A stretch of 61,306 nucleotides of DNA from Candidatus Doudnabacteria bacterium. Lineage in GTDB: Bacteria > Patescibacteriota > Doudnabacteria > UBA920. The position numbers and the translations under genes are program-made. Shown one piece after another: positions 39,920 to 49,595 of this stretch (position 1 is its first letter; every line of letters begins with the position of its first letter). The notes under the pieces were generated by a model that worked only from the letters and a program-made list of their open reading frames with translations, did no database searches and was not told the DNA's origin. The stretch spans positions 1 to 61,306 of the forward strand of contig JADZEH010000036.1 in assembly GCA_020850635.1 (NCBI GenBank), given 5' to 3'.

Positions 39920-40315
39920 ATGTCATCACAGCTATTGAATGTTACGACAAAGCTTTGTGGAGTAATTATAATGATTGCTCTTGCTGTCTTACCATCAAAA
40001 ACTTATGCGCAGTCGATTGTTGCCGGGCTACCTTTTGGTGGACGCATTGTTAGTGTCGCAACTTACCCATTTGCATTTCCAGCTTGTCCGTTACATACCT
40101 TAGTCATAAAGTTAAATGAGTCTCCAATTGGCCAGCCAAGACTCATGGGAGTTTTTGCAGGACCTGGCTCAAAGATTTACCAACATTTTAATATAACAAC
40201 ACCAGGTGTGTGGTTGCTTGGTACATATTCTCCAACAGTTTTACTTCCACCAATTTGTCCTTATCCCGTTGCCCCAATTGTTCAAGTAGGTACTGGTTTA
40301 TTCCCAGGATTCTAA
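39920..40315 (+). CDS. Secreted protein of unknown function, first gene of the secretion-like locus
   Basis: This 131-residue protein has a signal peptide (residues 1-31, CGVIIMIALAVLPSKTYAQS). The mature part is hydrophobic and rich in Pro, Gly and Thr (GLPFGGRIV, YPFAFPACPLH, LLPPICPYPVAPIV) with paired cysteines. Similar small secreted proteins stand at the head of CPR pilus or type IV secretion clusters. No named family. Confidence 0.65.
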   Translation: MSSQLLNVTTKLCGVIIMIALAVLPSKTYAQSIVAGLPFGGRIVSVATYPFAFPACPLHTLVIKLNESPIGQPRLMGVFAGPGSKIYQHFNITTPGVWLLGTYSPTVLLPPICPYPVAPIVQVGTGLFPGF

Positions 40316-40325
40316 AAGCAATATT

Positions 40326-41063
40326 ATGAAAACAAAACTACAAACTAAAAATTTTACGGAACATTTACATTACGGGCACCTCGCAATTATTGTCGGCTGC
40401 GTTGTTTTTCTAGTTGGTACTATGGTTTTAAAAAATGGTTTTAATTTATCATCACTGGTCGCTCGTGCAGATAACGAGGGGACCGAGACAATTAGTTACG
40501 AAGAAATTAAAAAGCAAGTTGCCGCTGAGTCTCAAGTTGTTATGTCAGACCCAGATAAGTTAGCGGATGATATCGCGATGCTAGATCCAGGAGCACAAGC
40601 CGGAAAAGTCTTAGGTGAAAGTATTGGTTTCAAAGTTGTTGAGCCAAAAGAATTAGCGACCGATCCACGTTTTCAAAGTATAAAAGTTTTGACAACTACT
40701 GGCATTCAGAAAAGTGACATTGAAATGTATGCACTAGAGTCCCTTCGCATTGAATCAGAAAATGATGGCTTACTAATTCTGGCCTATTTAAATTCAGATG
40801 ACCAAGCTGCGCTAGACCAAGCAATTTTGAAGTCTCAGGATATCGTTACGCTACTCGAGCAAATATACGTTCCGTCCCATCTTGAGTCGTTCCATAAAAT
40901 GAAGATTATTTATTACAAGTCGTTAGAGCAGATTGCTCGAAATTTTGCAGGTCAGCAAACAAACGTTTCGCTTCAGCAAGCAACAAGCGACATGTTCAGC
41001 GCTATCAATGCGATGTCACCAATTAGAACAACAATCTATAGTCGTTACCAAGTGCAAATATGA
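40326..41063 (+). CDS. Membrane-anchored protein of the secretion-like locus
   Basis: This 245-residue protein has one N-terminal membrane segment (LAIIVGCVVFLVGTMVL, about 19-37) and a long helical ectodomain (for example IKKQVAAESQVVMSDPDKLADDIAML and SHLESFHKMKIIYYKSLEQIARNF). Its stop overlaps the next start by four bases (ATGA), so it is translated in coupling with the 705-residue protein. No family was recognised. Confidence 0.72.
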   Translation: MKTKLQTKNFTEHLHYGHLAIIVGCVVFLVGTMVLKNGFNLSSLVARADNEGTETISYEEIKKQVAAESQVVMSDPDKLADDIAMLDPGAQAGKVLGESIGFKVVEPKELATDPRFQSIKVLTTTGIQKSDIEMYALESLRIESENDGLLILAYLNSDDQAALDQAILKSQDIVTLLEQIYVPSHLESFHKMKIIYYKSLEQIARNFAGQQTNVSLQQATSDMFSAINAMSPIRTTIYSRYQVQI

Positions 41064-43177
41064 GATACCAAATAAAAACAAAAATAATAAGTGGAATATT
41101 GTTGGCGGTCTTTACGCTAACACCTTTTTCTCTTGCCTCAGCGCAAGGAGGAATTGGAATTGGTATCCATGGTTCTGCGATTTCTGCTGTTCTTGAAAAA
41201 ACTAAAGTCCCTGTCGCTGGAATAGGTTACCCAAACACTCCTTTAACTAATCCAACTAGCGTTGCTAGTAATGCAGCGAAAGCTGCGTGTGACGCTTTAG
41301 TTACCACTGCCGAAACTCTTAATACTACTGAAGCCGCCTCAGGCTTTCTGAGTTTGGGCATCGGACTAATAAGTGCAGATTTCACAGAAGCCACTCGAAC
41401 TCAAGCTTTAATTACCAGTTATTCCGCCGCAAAAACATGTGTTCATAATCTATTGGGAACTTGGTTTAATAACCAAAGCACTTCGACTCTTTTGCAAGGT
41501 GGAGATTTGCGAAACGATATTGATCGTTATACAAAAATCGATGCTGATCTCGGAAAGCGTCTACAGGACTTAACCGCAAGACAATCAGCAACAACAAAAG
41601 ATTTTTTGCGAGCGGTGTTAACAAAAATCGCTTTGGGCGTCACACAAAATTTAACCAATGATGTCGTGGATGGTTTAATTTCTCAGTACAAGATTTCTGA
41701 CTTTTCAAAGTACGCTGATACACTTGGGACACAGTTGTATACCATGAATTATATTAACGATAATTTTTCTGGTAAGGAAAAAGAACAGTTAATGATCCGA
41801 GCTATTGCCCAAGCATCATTTGATAAGGCACCTGAAAGATTTACAGTAGCGGCTAATTATGCTCAGACTTTAGCTGAAGAGCAGACCGGGTGTGATCGAA
41901 GCCAATTGAGTATAGCCGATCCTAACTTTTACATTTTATTAGCAGAGTCTGGACATACGGGATGTCAGCCACTAAATCAATTGATGAAAGCGGAGCAGCT
42001 AGCGGGTGTGGCTCGTGCTCAAGGTCAAACGGCAGCGCTCAATGAAATAAATACCGGCCAAGGTTTTATTCCGGTTCGGTCTTGTGGTGAGGGACTTGCA
42101 CAACAGCAAGCTTTTGATAATGATCAGCAACAAATTGCTGATCAAATGGAGGTTATTAGAAAAACTAGAAAAATTATCAATCAAAGTGGTGCTAGTTACG
42201 AAGAAATAAATGCAGAGCTCGCAAAGGCCAATACGGAGTTAGACGCATTGAAATCTCAGTTAGATACATTAAGCTCTCAGCGCCTTGGAGAGGCTACAAA
42301 ATCGATTTGTGAGGCAATTGAGTCGCCTGGGGCCTTTATCGCGAGCAGTATCCAAGATTTCCTTGGTAGCCATTTGGAAAACTCGATGGCTTTGAAATCT
42401 GACAACTTGCCTTATACTTTAAGTTTCTTAGGGGATCTTGCGACAAACTTTATCACTGACATCATTACTGGTTCAGGAAATTCCGATAGCACGCTTCTGA
42501 CTGAAGAAGGCGTCGGTAATTTACGGAGCGGTACGGCGCCAATAACTTTTTCTGAAACTTATAATCCCGACGCCCCACTTAATTTCGATGGCACTAATGT
42601 CCCAGCCGGTACTCCTGGTGGAGGCGGTGGGGGTGGAGGTGGAAATGGTGGCGGGGGTGGAAGTGGCGGAGGAGGAACTCCAACTCAGCAAGACGTGTGT
42701 ATCCCTGAAGCTGATGGTGAGCTTGTTGTAGATTGTGGTACCGATGCAAATAATATTCCTCAAGTCGTTGGCGACATCTTTGATGTAAAAATTCAGTTCC
42801 CAGAAACAGCGGGTGAGATAGAATTAAGTAGTGCCTCACTACAAATCGATCCGAGCGATCCAGATGTTGGTCCGACAATTCAATCAGACGGAGACCCTGT
42901 ATCGTTTGATGTTGCTGGTTCTGAAGAGCAACCATTGAGTGAACAGTTTGAAGTTACCTCACTCTTTACAATTATCACAGTTAAGTTTACACCCGCAGAT
43001 GGGTCGCAAGTCTTAGTGGCTTCGTTGGCCATCGCGTTACCGGAATTAACAAACTCAGAAGGACCAGACTTACCAAATCAAGGCGACGGTACTGTTCTGG
43101 GTGCCGCTGATTCAAATTCAACACTTCGCGGTACCGGAAACTTGGCCCCTAAAAAATCGGGGATAACTCTTCGTTAA
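41060..43177 (+). CDS. Large secreted protein of the secretion-like locus
   Basis: This 705-residue protein has a signal peptide (residues 1-29, ILLAVFTLTPFSLASAQ) and a mostly helical region to about 500. That region includes a coiled coil at about 355-415 (DQQQIADQMEVIRKTRKII, ELAKANTELDALKSQL) and several Cys residues. A Gly-rich linker (about 516-540) leads to a C-terminal beta domain (about 545-665) and a basic end. This plan recurs in CPR type IV secretion or pilus loci upstream of the VirB6-like gene. A part in the outer segment of the machine is inferred. Confidence 0.75.
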   Translation: MRYQIKTKIISGILLAVFTLTPFSLASAQGGIGIGIHGSAISAVLEKTKVPVAGIGYPNTPLTNPTSVASNAAKAACDALVTTAETLNTTEAASGFLSLGIGLISADFTEATRTQALITSYSAAKTCVHNLLGTWFNNQSTSTLLQGGDLRNDIDRYTKIDADLGKRLQDLTARQSATTKDFLRAVLTKIALGVTQNLTNDVVDGLISQYKISDFSKYADTLGTQLYTMNYINDNFSGKEKEQLMIRAIAQASFDKAPERFTVAANYAQTLAEEQTGCDRSQLSIADPNFYILLAESGHTGCQPLNQLMKAEQLAGVARAQGQTAALNEINTGQGFIPVRSCGEGLAQQQAFDNDQQQIADQMEVIRKTRKIINQSGASYEEINAELAKANTELDALKSQLDTLSSQRLGEATKSICEAIESPGAFIASSIQDFLGSHLENSMALKSDNLPYTLSFLGDLATNFITDIITGSGNSDSTLLTEEGVGNLRSGTAPITFSETYNPDAPLNFDGTNVPAGTPGGGGGGGGGNGGGGGSGGGGTPTQQDVCIPEADGELVVDCGTDANNIPQVVGDIFDVKIQFPETAGEIELSSASLQIDPSDPDVGPTIQSDGDPVSFDVAGSEEQPLSEQFEVTSLFTIITVKFTPADGSQVLVASLAIALPELTNSEGPDLPNQGDGTVLGAADSNSTLRGTGNLAPKKSGITLR

Positions 43178-43192
43178 TACTAAAAATCATCT

Positions 43193-43230
43193 AAAAAATA
43201 GGCTCTTGCATCTCGCAGGAGCCTATTTTG
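43193..43230 (+). terminator. Rho-independent terminator
   Basis: AAAATAGGCTC and GAGCCTATTTT with a TTG tail, closing the three-gene unit from 39920. Confidence 0.85.
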
Positions 43231-43247
43231 AGTTTCGGATATTTTTA

Positions 43248-43256
43248 TGGTATAAT
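43248..43256 (+). promoter_or_regulatory. Extended -10 promoter of the VirB6-like gene
   Basis: TGGTATAAT (-10 at 43251-43256), 48 bases before the GTG at 43305. Confidence 0.7.
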
Positions 43257-43304
43257 TTTAGTAAGATTTGATTGAAAAACCATAAATTCTGACACTAAAA
43301 TACA

Positions 43305-46300
43305 GTGTTTCTTAAAATAAAAAAACTAGCTCAAATATCTCTAATTTTAGTTGTTGTCGCAGGATCTTTTGCGAGCAGCTTTTTTGTATATCCCGCTAAG
43401 CAGGTAGATGCTGCAACATGCGCCAATCAGGTAATTGTTACTAAACCAATAGTAAGTAAAGATGAATTTTTTACAGTCTACGCTTCTTCTAATAGTTCTA
43501 AGTCAAAAAATTGCACTGGGTGGATGGATGAAGATGATTTTTTTGTGTTCACTTTTTGGACGGGGAATTCTATTTTTTCCACGCAACTATTCAGAGTTAG
43601 TATACCAGCTAGATATCATGCGGACGGTCCCGGAACTGATTATGCTACAGAAGCGTCGGAAAAATTTAGAGCATCGGACATCTTAAAAAATTTAGATGGA
43701 ACAAACGGTGGTAGTTTCTATGTCTTTGTATCAAGAGATTGGGAATATGCCCCGATCGAGAGTAGTTATATAAATTCAAACGGAACAAAAGTTACGGTAG
43801 AGCCGGGTTCGAAGGAACATGGTGAAGATTTTATTATTGATGGTTCACAAATTGGCGCAGTATGTTCTCCAATAACGAGCGGTGAGGTTGAATTTGAACG
43901 CACCTCCTCTCCTCCCCCGATAAAAGTTTTTTATAAAAGTGTACTTGGTTATAATATAAGAACTACTTTACCAACTAGCCTAGCTGAAAAATGTAAAAAC
44001 GTACAAAGTGATGATGACCCCGACAATGATGTATTTTTGAATTTTCATAATAGTGATGGGAACGGTGCTTTTACTGGGAAGCAAGTTACTGGATTTAAAG
44101 CAAATCCTATCCTGAGTAATGGGGTCTTAACTGGTTTCACCGGCGGTTTAAAATTCGGTGTCAGTCAAATGTTAACCCCTGATCAAATAACAAAGTTTGG
44201 GTCAGACAAAGCATTTACTTTAACGTTACACTTACAGGCTTATTCAAGATCTGGTCCAGAAACTGCTGAGTCGGGTAAAGGGGTCCCAGTAGCAAGTCCA
44301 GTTGAAATTGTAATTGTTGGGGATGAAACACAAGCCTCAGCAATTGACCCATCTTTTGTACAAGAATATGCACAAGCCGGAGGAGCACCTAACAACGCAC
44401 CGGTATCGTTAAACGACGCTACTCCAATAGCCGATTTCTTAGCTGGGATTATAGGTGATATTATCAGCTTTATTCAGCTACTTCTTTTTAAGATTTTTGG
44501 TGTAGTTGTTTTGCCTCTCATCACAACTTTAATTTCGATTCCGACATACACCGATAATTTTGCAGCGGTTATTTTACCCGGTTGGGAGTTACTAAGGAAT
44601 CTTTCTAACATATTCTTCATATTGGTTTTGCTTGTTATCGGTCTGGGAACTTTGTTTAGAGTACAGGGTTACCAATATAAAAATTTGTTACTGAAGTTGA
44701 TTTTCGCTGCATTCATGGTCAACTTTAGTTTAGTTTTGACTCAATCTTTTTTGGCAGTCGCAGAAACGGCTCAATTTCAATTTTTACCACAGGGCAAAGA
44801 AGGTGAAAAGGTCATTAATGTTATCGCTAATGAGTTAATGATCGCCCCTTTGAATCAAAATACCCTAACTCCTGAGGTAGCTTCAAAAAACTTATCAGAA
44901 GGTTTGTCGCGTTTGGTTTTCCCCTTCTTTTACTTGAGTTTAACTTTTATGGCTTTTGTGGTTTTCGTTTCACTCGCCTTCTTTTTAGTTTTGCGAATGA
45001 TTGTGATTTGGATTTTGCTAATGGCCTCACCTATTGCTATTGTCGCAACAGTTATCCCGCAAACAAAAAAGTACGCTACAACGTGGCTTTCATATTTGGT
45101 TCAGTATGGATTTTTTGTGGCGATCTTAGGATTTTTTCTAAATGTCACAGCGTATTTGGCTCAAAGACAAGAAGGTGTTTTGAAAGCATTGGGCTCTCAG
45201 GGCAAAGAAGCCTCGTTTGAGGAATTTTTGTCACGTATTGCCACCAATATTTTCGTTATGGGTTTTTTGGTAGCTGGACTTAAGGTTGCTGGTGGAATGA
45301 AAGTAATTGGTGCTAGCACACTTAATAAATTTGCGACAAAAGCTGGTAAATTACCCTTCGATTTTCTTAAAGGAGTGGGCAAGTATGCTGGTGAGCGAAC
45401 TTTTGAAGGGGTACAGAATGTAACTGGTGTTACCGTCGATCCTCGCATTTGGAAAAAAGATTGGGATAGCTATTTAAAACGTCGTGATAAAGAGAAGGCA
45501 GATAGATTATTAGCGCGACGCACCGGTGAAAAAGGTTTGGCTGGAAAAATTCCAGGGATAAAAAATTTGAAGTTGGGTAGTCCCGATGATATTTTTGAAA
45601 ATCTGCTTACGCCTGAGGGGTTGATGAAAATAGCCAAGACACCGAAACAGGCATTAGATAACATTAGGGCTAAACGCGCTAAAGATTCTGCTAATATCAT
45701 GACCGAAGAAGAGCGTGAACAGGCTATTAAAGATTTAAACGAGAATAAAAACACAAAAATACCTGCTCTAACTGCCGAGATAGCCAATTTAAATAATGGA
45801 ACGATTACTGCGAGCGATGCTACGGCCAGAGCTTTAATGAAAGATGCTTTGGATAGTGAACATGATGAGCTAAGTTCTCGTTGGCAAAAATTAGAGGATG
45901 CAAAACGACTTCTAGCTTCTCAAGGTAAGAGTACTGCGGATGTTGATGACGAGATAGCTAAGATTCTTGGAGATATTGATAATGTCGAAGATAACCAAGC
46001 TCTTCTAGCTAATGGAAGCGACTTAAAGATTAAGGACATGATAGATGGCGCCAAAACAGACAGGGTTAAAGGCGAACTAAAGAAACTATCAGATGATATA
46101 AAAGATAAGGTAACTAATGACCGCGACGAAGCGCAGAAAGAGGTGGATGGCTTTAAAGGTAAAACTGATGCCGATGACAAGCTTCGTGAAAAACACAAGT
46201 TTAGCAAATATGACCCTGCCGGAAAAGCTGCTGATCCTAACTACAAAGAATTTAGTGCAGATGATAAGAAAATGGCTCACGAGATTGCTGAAGATTACAG

Positions 46301-47030
46301 TGGCAGTGCGGAAAAATATAAATTTTCACCTCTGTATAAAACAGCAGATGAGGAAAAGAAAAAACAAGCTGAGTTACGCAAGAAGTGGGAAGAGTCTGGC
46401 GCGGAGACTGCCGATGATTATATTAGTATAGCCAAGCGAGCGGTGAGGACAAATGACAAGGATGTTAAGATCATTATGTCAGAAGCTTTTAAAAAAGCAG
46501 CCTTGGAAGGTGGTGCAGTCGATTTTATGAAAGCATTCGCAAAAGAAAATAGGGGTGTATCTCCACAAGCTTTTCGTGAATTTATGCAAAAGGATTTGAA
46601 GGGTCTTACTGGCATGGATGACAAGCAAATTTTAAAACTTGCTTTTGAGATCGGTAAAGCCACTAACAAGGCTAAGCAACCAAACCTGAGCTATATGGTT
46701 CAACGAACTGGTGGAGGTTTTTCTTGGAATGGTAATAATGAACAACAAAAGAAAGTTGGAGAGGCTTATTCAAAGATGTCTACGAATCAGTTTGTTCAGC
46801 TTGATAAATCAGCTATGTATAATATTGAAATTGGACCAGGTGGCAAAGAAAAACTTAAGATGTCAGATGTAACTAAGGAGCGATGGGCAGTAATTCCTGC
46901 ATCAGAAGGAAAAGCTGTAATTAATGGATTATCGAGAGCTGGTGCAGAAAACTTTAAGAATGCTGATAATGCACCTACACTTGATCCGAGCATTCAAAGA
47001 ATTATAGACGATAAAGCTAGGACACCTTAG
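43305..47030 (+). CDS. VirB6/TrbL-like membrane channel protein with long C-terminal extension
   Basis: This 1241-residue protein starts at GTG 43305. A signal segment (residues 1-36, ILVVVAGSFASSFFVYPAKQ) and an extracytoplasmic beta-rich domain with Cys (37-365) come first. A polytopic region at about 375-670 holds at least six membrane helices (for example FFILVLLVIGLGTLFRVQG and LVFPFFYLSLTFMAFVVFVS), as in VirB6-type channel subunits. The last 550 residues are charged, Lys/Asp/Glu-rich and helical, and probably lie in the cytoplasm. It is the largest gene of the type IV secretion-like locus and is followed by two cytoplasmic-looking partners. Confidence 0.8.
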   Translation: MFLKIKKLAQISLILVVVAGSFASSFFVYPAKQVDAATCANQVIVTKPIVSKDEFFTVYASSNSSKSKNCTGWMDEDDFFVFTFWTGNSIFSTQLFRVSIPARYHADGPGTDYATEASEKFRASDILKNLDGTNGGSFYVFVSRDWEYAPIESSYINSNGTKVTVEPGSKEHGEDFIIDGSQIGAVCSPITSGEVEFERTSSPPPIKVFYKSVLGYNIRTTLPTSLAEKCKNVQSDDDPDNDVFLNFHNSDGNGAFTGKQVTGFKANPILSNGVLTGFTGGLKFGVSQMLTPDQITKFGSDKAFTLTLHLQAYSRSGPETAESGKGVPVASPVEIVIVGDETQASAIDPSFVQEYAQAGGAPNNAPVSLNDATPIADFLAGIIGDIISFIQLLLFKIFGVVVLPLITTLISIPTYTDNFAAVILPGWELLRNLSNIFFILVLLVIGLGTLFRVQGYQYKNLLLKLIFAAFMVNFSLVLTQSFLAVAETAQFQFLPQGKEGEKVINVIANELMIAPLNQNTLTPEVASKNLSEGLSRLVFPFFYLSLTFMAFVVFVSLAFFLVLRMIVIWILLMASPIAIVATVIPQTKKYATTWLSYLVQYGFFVAILGFFLNVTAYLAQRQEGVLKALGSQGKEASFEEFLSRIATNIFVMGFLVAGLKVAGGMKVIGASTLNKFATKAGKLPFDFLKGVGKYAGERTFEGVQNVTGVTVDPRIWKKDWDSYLKRRDKEKADRLLARRTGEKGLAGKIPGIKNLKLGSPDDIFENLLTPEGLMKIAKTPKQALDNIRAKRAKDSANIMTEEEREQAIKDLNENKNTKIPALTAEIANLNNGTITASDATARALMKDALDSEHDELSSRWQKLEDAKRLLASQGKSTADVDDEIAKILGDIDNVEDNQALLANGSDLKIKDMIDGAKTDRVKGELKKLSDDIKDKVTNDRDEAQKEVDGFKGKTDADDKLREKHKFSKYDPAGKAADPNYKEFSADDKKMAHEIAEDYSGSAEKYKFSPLYKTADEEKKKQAELRKKWEESGAETADDYISIAKRAVRTNDKDVKIIMSEAFKKAALEGGAVDFMKAFAKENRGVSPQAFREFMQKDLKGLTGMDDKQILKLAFEIGKATNKAKQPNLSYMVQRTGGGFSWNGNNEQQKKVGEAYSKMSTNQFVQLDKSAMYNIEIGPGGKEKLKMSDVTKERWAVIPASEGKAVINGLSRAGAENFKNADNAPTLDPSIQRIIDDKARTP

Positions 47031-47036
47031 GATTAT

Positions 47037-48125
47037 ATGGAAACAGACGAAATAAAAGTTAATACTTACGATATTAATCAGCTTCATGAAAAAGTTGATG
47101 ATGTTTTGCGATATAAAAGTTTGCGAGAAGCAGGGAAGCTCACTTCTTTTATAAAGCAATATCTCAAAGAACAAAAGGTTGATGCTGAGATGTCTGCGGC
47201 CTTGGATCACTACTTAGTTCTTTTGGCATTTATCAGGATATTGTCTATATCTGAAACTCAGCTCTTTTCACTTTTGCGCACAAATATCCAAGACAGTTAC
47301 TCTATTCCTGATTATGAATTACGAGAAACTCTCGCTGACCGTTTTTCATTACTTAATTTCCCTGAGGATGGAGCGGAGTTTCTAACCAAAGTTACGGAAT
47401 CACTTGAAGCCAATACTGAAAAATTTGGAACTCAAACTATCGGTGGTTGGGTTAAGTTGTATAGCCAATCTGTAACCCGTAATTCTGAAAAAAGTGGATT
47501 TAATATGGTTCAGTTTTTACAGAAGAATGGCACTGGATTAAAAGAGGACCAGAAAGTAATTTTACTTGAAGTTTTTAAAATATATGATTCTGGAAAGAAA
47601 TGGTTAGCAAAGTATGAGGCCTTGCCAGTTGCGCAAAGCGAAGCTGATATTCCCGAAAATGTATTGTTAGATATGATTTACGGAAAGGAAGATGAAGAGG
47701 AAAAAGATCAACCGCCATCGCCAACAAAGCGTCCTCAGCCGGTTGATGGTCTAAAGTCCCAGCAAATTAGGGTGCCACAGCCGGCATCTGCTGTTCGAGC
47801 GCAGGCGCCTCAACCGATCTCACCGGCTCCAACCAAACCACCTGTTCCTATCTCTGATCAATCAACTAACTCAATTCCTGATAAAACTTTAAGTCCATCA
47901 ACAGCATCGCAACCTGAAACTCCTCCGACTACCGATGAAATTGTTGAAAAAATTAAACGTGATGAAGCAAAACCTGAGACAGTTAGTCGTCTTCAAGAAC
48001 TTTTGCATAAAAATATTACTCCAGTTTCTTCACCAGCTATACAGCCAGAGAAAGCTCCGGACCCTCAAACGTTAATAGATGATAAAATTTCCGAGTTAAA
48101 AAAACGTATCAATTCCAACGAATAA
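47037..48125 (+). CDS. Cytoplasmic protein of the secretion-like locus with Pro-rich tail
   Basis: This 362-residue protein has no signal or membrane segment. Residues 1-205 are helical (KVDDVLRYKSLREAGKLTSFIKQYLKEQ, then LFSLLRTNIQDSYSIPDYELRETLADR). Residues 220-330 form a Pro/Ser/Gln-rich linker, and a short charged helix ends it. The next gene begins at the base after its stop. Unrecognised; a scaffold linking the channel to the ATPases is one possibility. Confidence 0.7.
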   Translation: METDEIKVNTYDINQLHEKVDDVLRYKSLREAGKLTSFIKQYLKEQKVDAEMSAALDHYLVLLAFIRILSISETQLFSLLRTNIQDSYSIPDYELRETLADRFSLLNFPEDGAEFLTKVTESLEANTEKFGTQTIGGWVKLYSQSVTRNSEKSGFNMVQFLQKNGTGLKEDQKVILLEVFKIYDSGKKWLAKYEALPVAQSEADIPENVLLDMIYGKEDEEEKDQPPSPTKRPQPVDGLKSQQIRVPQPASAVRAQAPQPISPAPTKPPVPISDQSTNSIPDKTLSPSTASQPETPPTTDEIVEKIKRDEAKPETVSRLQELLHKNITPVSSPAIQPEKAPDPQTLIDDKISELKKRINSNE

Positions 48126-49100
48126 ATGCAAGCTGATCAACAACAAAAATTATCTCAGTTAATAAAAACTTCGCCAGTTTTACAAGAAGATGAGCGACAG
48201 GCGTGGTTAGCGATGCTTCCTGTCATGAACGATAAACAAGCTGGGGATTTGTTCGCAATTTTAGCAACCCCTGTGACCAAGAAAACCATTCAGTCTGGTG
48301 GTCTTGATCAAAATGATAAGCAGCCATCGTTAAGACACATTGCTAATTTACCAACCGAAATGTCTTATCATATCGGTACGAATAATCAGTCTTCACAACA
48401 ATCAGTTTCTCAGCCTGTGGCAGTTAAGCGAAAGCCAGTTAGTGAAGTTCAAACCTCGGGCTCTGGTATGCCACATCCTGATATGGCTCAAGTTATTAAA
48501 CAGCGCTTAGAAGAAAAAGAATTGGAAGCGCCTAATGACGGAGAACCATTAGAGTTAATTAGTGGACGCACTCAGGGGCAGAGGCTTCAGAAAAAACCTA
48601 TTGCAAAAGAAGATCCCGAGTTACAATCGATGCGTAAAAAGATTACTGATTCACGCTCGCCAAGTCTGGCGACCATGCCTAAACCCCAAAAACACACGAA
48701 CGAATACATTCCGCTTGATGACCTACTTAAAGAACGAAAGCAAAGAGAGGGTGCTCGTGAAGCGACGAGAGTCGCAGCGACAGCTAAACCCGTAATTACT
48801 AATCCTGATGCTGATCCGGCTCAAGAGATAAAGAGCATAGAAGATGTGAGTTTGTGCTCACTGCAAACTTTACAAAATCAAGGATTCCAAAATTTAAATG
48901 ATCAGTTGGTTAAGCTAGTTCGCAAGCATGGTTATTTTGCAGTAATTTTGCGTTTTGAATCGAGTACTCTATATAAACAGTATTTGGAAGCAGGGAAGGC
49001 TTGGTTGGCAGAAAACATAGGAGAAAAGCCGACTAGGGTTTTACCTAAGGCTGAATTTGAAAAAGTCGCTGATATATTGCGAAATATGCAGCTTGCGTAG
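48126..49100 (+). CDS. Cytoplasmic protein of the secretion-like locus
   Basis: This 324-residue protein starts directly after the preceding stop. An N-terminal helical segment (QKLSQLIKTSPVLQEDERQAWLAMLPVMNDKQAGDLF) is followed by a disordered, charged middle. The C-terminal domain (about 240-324) contains DVSLCSLQTLQNQGFQNLND and a helix-rich end. No family was recognised. Confidence 0.7.
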   Translation: MQADQQQKLSQLIKTSPVLQEDERQAWLAMLPVMNDKQAGDLFAILATPVTKKTIQSGGLDQNDKQPSLRHIANLPTEMSYHIGTNNQSSQQSVSQPVAVKRKPVSEVQTSGSGMPHPDMAQVIKQRLEEKELEAPNDGEPLELISGRTQGQRLQKKPIAKEDPELQSMRKKITDSRSPSLATMPKPQKHTNEYIPLDDLLKERKQREGAREATRVAATAKPVITNPDADPAQEIKSIEDVSLCSLQTLQNQGFQNLNDQLVKLVRKHGYFAVILRFESSTLYKQYLEAGKAWLAENIGEKPTRVLPKAEFEKVADILRNMQLA

Positions 49101-49108
49101 GGATTCCG

Positions 49109-49117
49109 TGGTATAAT
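49109..49117 (+). promoter_or_regulatory. Extended -10 promoter of the PrgI-VirB4 unit
   Basis: TGGTATAAT (-10 at 49112-49117), 13 bases before the ATG at 49131, giving a leader of only about 6 bases. Confidence 0.65.
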
Positions 49118-49130
49118 TAAGAGTAATCAT

Positions 49131-49586
49131 ATGCAGTTTCCCGTACCTCAATTTACAGATGTTGAAGACCGACTCATCGCAAATTTAACTTTGCGTCAGT
49201 TTGGTATATTGTTTGGCACCGGAGTGGTTATCTTCTTGGTTTTTTCGGGAACGAAGAACATTTTTCTGACAGCTCTTGTGTTTTTGTTGGTGGGTTTGCC
49301 AGCTTTGGCCATTGCGTTTCTAAAAGTGAATGGCCGACCCTTATACAGAACGTTTACTCATTTGGTGAAATTCTTTATTCAACCACGACAAATGCTTTTT
49401 CACAAGCAAGGGCTGGATGCATTTGAATTAAGAACGTTTAAATCGGTGCAACCAGCGACTCCACCGCCGGTGGTGCCTCAGGAACATAAAACGATTGAAG
49501 AGGTAAGTGCTCAATTAAAACAACAACGTCAACAAGAACAACAGCTTATTGACTCGACTTTATCTCAGCAGACAAAAAAACAATAA
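49131..49586 (+). CDS. PrgI family (VirB3-like) protein
   Basis: This 151-residue protein has the PrgI pattern: QFPVPQFTDVEDRLIANLTLRQFGIL, two close membrane helices (about 25-65), then KVNGRPLYRTFTHLVKFFIQPRQMLF. PrgI/VirB3 proteins are short inner-membrane partners of the VirB4 ATPase in type IV secretion. A Gln-rich cytoplasmic tail ends it. The VirB4 N-terminal part follows nine bases later. Confidence 0.9.
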   Translation: MQFPVPQFTDVEDRLIANLTLRQFGILFGTGVVIFLVFSGTKNIFLTALVFLLVGLPALAIAFLKVNGRPLYRTFTHLVKFFIQPRQMLFHKQGLDAFELRTFKSVQPATPPPVVPQEHKTIEEVSAQLKQQRQQEQQLIDSTLSQQTKKQ

Positions 49587-49595
49587 CAACCACCC